NCBI RefSeq assembly: GCF_044377145.1
Contig: NZ_JBILJQ010000002.1
Coordinates: 124,001 to 188,000 of the forward strand
DNA: 64,000 nt
Reading direction: 5' to 3'
Origin: Aquimonas sp044377145
GTDB lineage: Bacteria; Pseudomonadota; Gammaproteobacteria; Xanthomonadales; Xanthomonadaceae
Shown: positions 61,960-64,000 of the stretch, piece after piece
Position numbering within the stretch: the first letter of the stretch is position 1
Layout: the number at the start of each line of letters is the position of its first letter
Made by a program: the position numbers and the translations under genes
The notes under the pieces: generated by a model
What the model was told of the DNA's origin: nothing
What the model saw: the letters and a program-made list of their open reading frames with translations, nothing else
Databases searched by the model: none

Positions 61960-64000
61960 ATGTCTGAACGTTCAATCGCGCGGGATCGGGTCCAGGGCCT
62001 ACGCGGCGGCGAGGGCCTGACCCACACTGAGGCCGCGTCTCGCCTGCTGCGCTATGGCCGCAATGACGTGGTCGATGCGGCGCCGCGGCGCAGCTGGCAG
62101 GCGCTGATCGACTCGGCGCGCGATCCGATGCTGTGGTTTCTGGCCGTGGTCAGCGCGCTGTTCTTCGCCACCGGCGACCACGCCGAGGCCTGGGTGCTGC
62201 TGGCGGCGATGGCGCCGCTGCTGGGCATGGACGCCTACCTGCATCGCCGCACCCAGGCCTCGACGGCAGGGCTGGCACAGCGTCTGGCCAGCCAGGCGAT
62301 GGTGCTGCGCGACGGCATCTGGCAGACCCAGCCGGCGCACAGCCTGGTGCCGGGCGACCTGGTCCGGCTCAGCCCCGGCGAGTACTGCCCCGCCGACGGC
62401 GTGCTCAGCGCGGGGTCGGAACTACAGCTGGACGAGTCCAGCCTGAGCGGCGAGTCGACTCCGGTGCGCAAAGAGGCGCTGACCGCGGAGCTTGCCGAGT
62501 GCGCGCGCGCCGACGCCCGCCACTGGGTCATTGCCGGCACCCGCGTGCTGGCCGGCAGCGGCGAGCTGCGGGTACTGCACACCGGCGCCGAAACCCGCTA
62601 CGGCGAAATCGCCCGGTTGGCGCAGTCGCTGCCGCAGCGACGCACGCCGCTGCAGCTGGCGGTCGCCGGGCTGGTGCGCGCGCTGCTGATCGGCGCTCTG
62701 GCCCTGTGCCTGCTGCTGTTCGCGATCCGGCTGTGGCAGGGCCGTGGTCTGCTGGATGCACTGCTGAGCGCGCTGACGCTGGCAATTGCCGCATTGCCCG
62801 AGGAGTTTCCGGTGGTGCTGACCCTGTTCCTCGGCGTCGGCGTATTCCGGCTGGCGCGGCGGCAGGCCCTGGTCCGGCGGGCGGTGGCGGTGGAGAACAT
62901 CGGCCGGGTCAGCGTGCTGTGCACCGACAAGACCGGCACCCTGACCGAAGGCCGGCTGGCGCTGGCTGAAGTGGTGCCGGCGCCGGGGTTTGAACGCGAG
63001 GCCTTGCTGGCACGCGTGAATGCTGCACTGACGGCAGACAGCACCGACCCGCTGGACCAGGCGCTGCGCGTGGCGGCCGCGTCCGACGACGCCGTGCGTG
63101 TGCTGGCGCGGTTTCCGTTCGCGGAATCGCGCCGCCGCGAAACCGTGCTGCTGGCCGGTGCCGACGGCGGCCCCGACACTGCACTGAGCAAGGGTGCAGT
63201 CGAGACCATTCTGGCGCTGTGCGCGCTGAGCGAGTCCACGCGCAGCGGTTGGCAGCAGCAGGCCGAGCAGTTGGCGGCGCAAGGCCTGAAGGTGATCGCC
63301 TGTGCCGCAGCGCAGCTGCCCGCTGGGCGCGATGCAACGGAAGAACCCGCCGCCGGTTTCGAGATGCTCGGCCTGCTGGCCTTCGCCGATCCGCTGCGCG
63401 AGGGCGTGCGTGAGGCCGTGCAGGCGTGTCTGCAGGAAGGCATCCGGGTCGTCATGATCACCGGTGACCATCCGGCGACGGCAGCCGCCATCGCCCGCGC
63501 GATCGGCCTCGGTGGCGCGCAGCCGCAGGTGCTGAGCCTGCAGGACAGCGACCGCCCCGAGCCGCGGGCGCTGGCCGCAGCCGATGTGATCGCGCGCGCG
63601 CTGCCGCAGCAGAAGTTGGCCCTGGTACAGCAGCTGCAGGCGGCCGGCGAGGTGGTGGCGGTGACCGGCGATGGCGTCAACGATGTGCCCGCGCTGCAGG
63701 CCGCCGATATCGGCGTGGCGATGGGCGAACGCGGCACCCAGGCCGCGCGCGAGGCCGGCGATATCGTGCTGCTGGATGACAACTTCGCCACCCTGGTCAG
63801 CGCGGTCGGCGAAGGCCGACAGCTGTTCCGCAACCTGCAGGCCAGCTTCGCCTACCTGCTGATGATCCACCTGCCTTTCGTGCTCACCGCCACCCTGGTG
63901 CCGGCGCTGGGTGGCCCGCTGCTGTACCTGCCGATCCACATCGTCTGGCTGGAGCTGGTGATCCACCCGACCGCCATGCTCGCCTTCCAGCAGCGCGCCG
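61960..64000 (+). CDS. P-type cation-transporting ATPase, C-terminus beyond window
   Basis: At least 680 aa; the gene runs off the right edge. Actuator: LDESSLSGESTPVRKE (the TGES equivalent). Phosphorylation site CTDKTGTLTEG with Asp323. Nucleotide domain: MITGDHPAT and VTGDGVNDVPALQAADIGVA. M4: IAALPEEFPVVLTLFLGVGVF, which has PEEFP where Ca2+-ATPases have PEGLP and copper pumps have CPC. It therefore looks like the P2-type HAD-IC group with unassigned ion. Not a metal-CPx pump. Start ATG at 61960. Confidence 0.93.
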   Translation, partial: MSERSIARDRVQGLRGGEGLTHTEAASRLLRYGRNDVVDAAPRRSWQALIDSARDPMLWFLAVVSALFFATGDHAEAWVLLAAMAPLLGMDAYLHRRTQASTAGLAQRLASQAMVLRDGIWQTQPAHSLVPGDLVRLSPGEYCPADGVLSAGSELQLDESSLSGESTPVRKEALTAELAECARADARHWVIAGTRVLAGSGELRVLHTGAETRYGEIARLAQSLPQRRTPLQLAVAGLVRALLIGALALCLLLFAIRLWQGRGLLDALLSALTLAIAALPEEFPVVLTLFLGVGVFRLARRQALVRRAVAVENIGRVSVLCTDKTGTLTEGRLALAEVVPAPGFEREALLARVNAALTADSTDPLDQALRVAAASDDAVRVLARFPFAESRRRETVLLAGADGGPDTALSKGAVETILALCALSESTRSGWQQQAEQLAAQGLKVIACAAAQLPAGRDATEEPAAGFEMLGLLAFADPLREGVREAVQACLQEGIRVVMITGDHPATAAAIARAIGLGGAQPQVLSLQDSDRPEPRALAAADVIARALPQQKLALVQQLQAAGEVVAVTGDGVNDVPALQAADIGVAMGERGTQAAREAGDIVLLDDNFATLVSAVGEGRQLFRNLQASFAYLLMIHLPFVLTATLVPALGGPLLYLPIHIVWLELVIHPTAMLAFQQRA

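Noticed and set aside
62422..63966. Long minus-strand open frame antisense to the P-type ATPase
   Set aside because: The plus strand carries all P-type motifs (CTDKTGT, TGDGVND). The antisense frame is rich in Gln, Arg and His, as expected from GC-rich shadow frames, and has no ribosome site.

Overview
The window is high-GC DNA with dense, tightly packed genes, no rRNA or tRNA that I can see, and no CRISPR array. The gene families (six-gene Mla lipid-transport operon, RmuC, YcgL, Zrg-type zinc operon, large secreted Ig-like, delta-60 and BNR proteins) and the intergenic hairpin repeats point to a gammaproteobacterium of the Xanthomonadales/Lysobacterales, perhaps a Rhodanobacteraceae or Lysobacteraceae member. 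That placement is inference from content, not a phylogenetic result.

Layout. 0-8.4 kb: the end of a GGDEF/EAL protein, a delta-60-repeat secreted protein, a Ser/Thr kinase with TPR-like tail, a decayed delta-60 gene, and an ASH-like choice-of-anchor D secreted protein. Three of these end in a shared short FxxGFE-type tail. 8.5-12.3 kb: an apparently lower-GC island holding a three-gene operon (HEPN-like helical protein, ParA-like ATPase with KGGVGRS loop, P-loop NTPase) joined by two 4-nt start/stop overlaps. This is the best candidate for an undescribed conflict or defence system. 12.3-25.8 kb: housekeeping and envelope genes (glyoxalase-II-like MBL hydrolase, RmuC, DUF6916, Kef-type antiporter, DUF4344 metallopeptidase, giant ankyrin membrane protein, YcgL, tricorn-like protease). 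25.8-28.3 kb: a 34-aa small ORF, a run of hairpin repeats, and a decayed NatAB-type ABC transporter. 28.3-37.3 kb: a 1707-aa secreted Ig/Calx-beta protein with an IPTL-CTERM-like tail, divergent from three tail-collar (MdpB-like) proteins, a GNAT, a second DUF6916 protein and a Tat-type exported protein.

37.7-42.4 kb: a MITE-like element at the 3' end of a pyridoxamine-phosphate-oxidase-like gene, then mlaFEDCBA read leftward. 42.7-46.5 kb: rhomboid protease, and an envelope cluster with NodB-type deacetylase, LPLAT-like acyltransferase, methyltransferase and DUF2238 membrane protein. 46.6-49.1 kb: a photolyase fragment and a VWA protein. 49.1-52.8 kb: a divergent MerC / zrgA-ABC-permease-DUF3299 zinc locus with a Zur-like half site between. 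52.9-56.1 kb: M28 peptidase and glmU. 56.3-61.1 kb: a BNR-repeat secreted protein and a chymotrypsin-fold protease with the same PPC-type C-terminal domain. 62-64 kb: a P-type ATPase running off the end.

How the genes work together: most of the window serves the cell envelope and secretion (Mla lipid transport, glmU, acyltransferase, exported proteases, large adhesin-like proteins). The zinc locus and Kef/P-type transporters handle ions. The accessory pieces (island, MITE, repeats, pseudogenes) sit in the gaps between these blocks.
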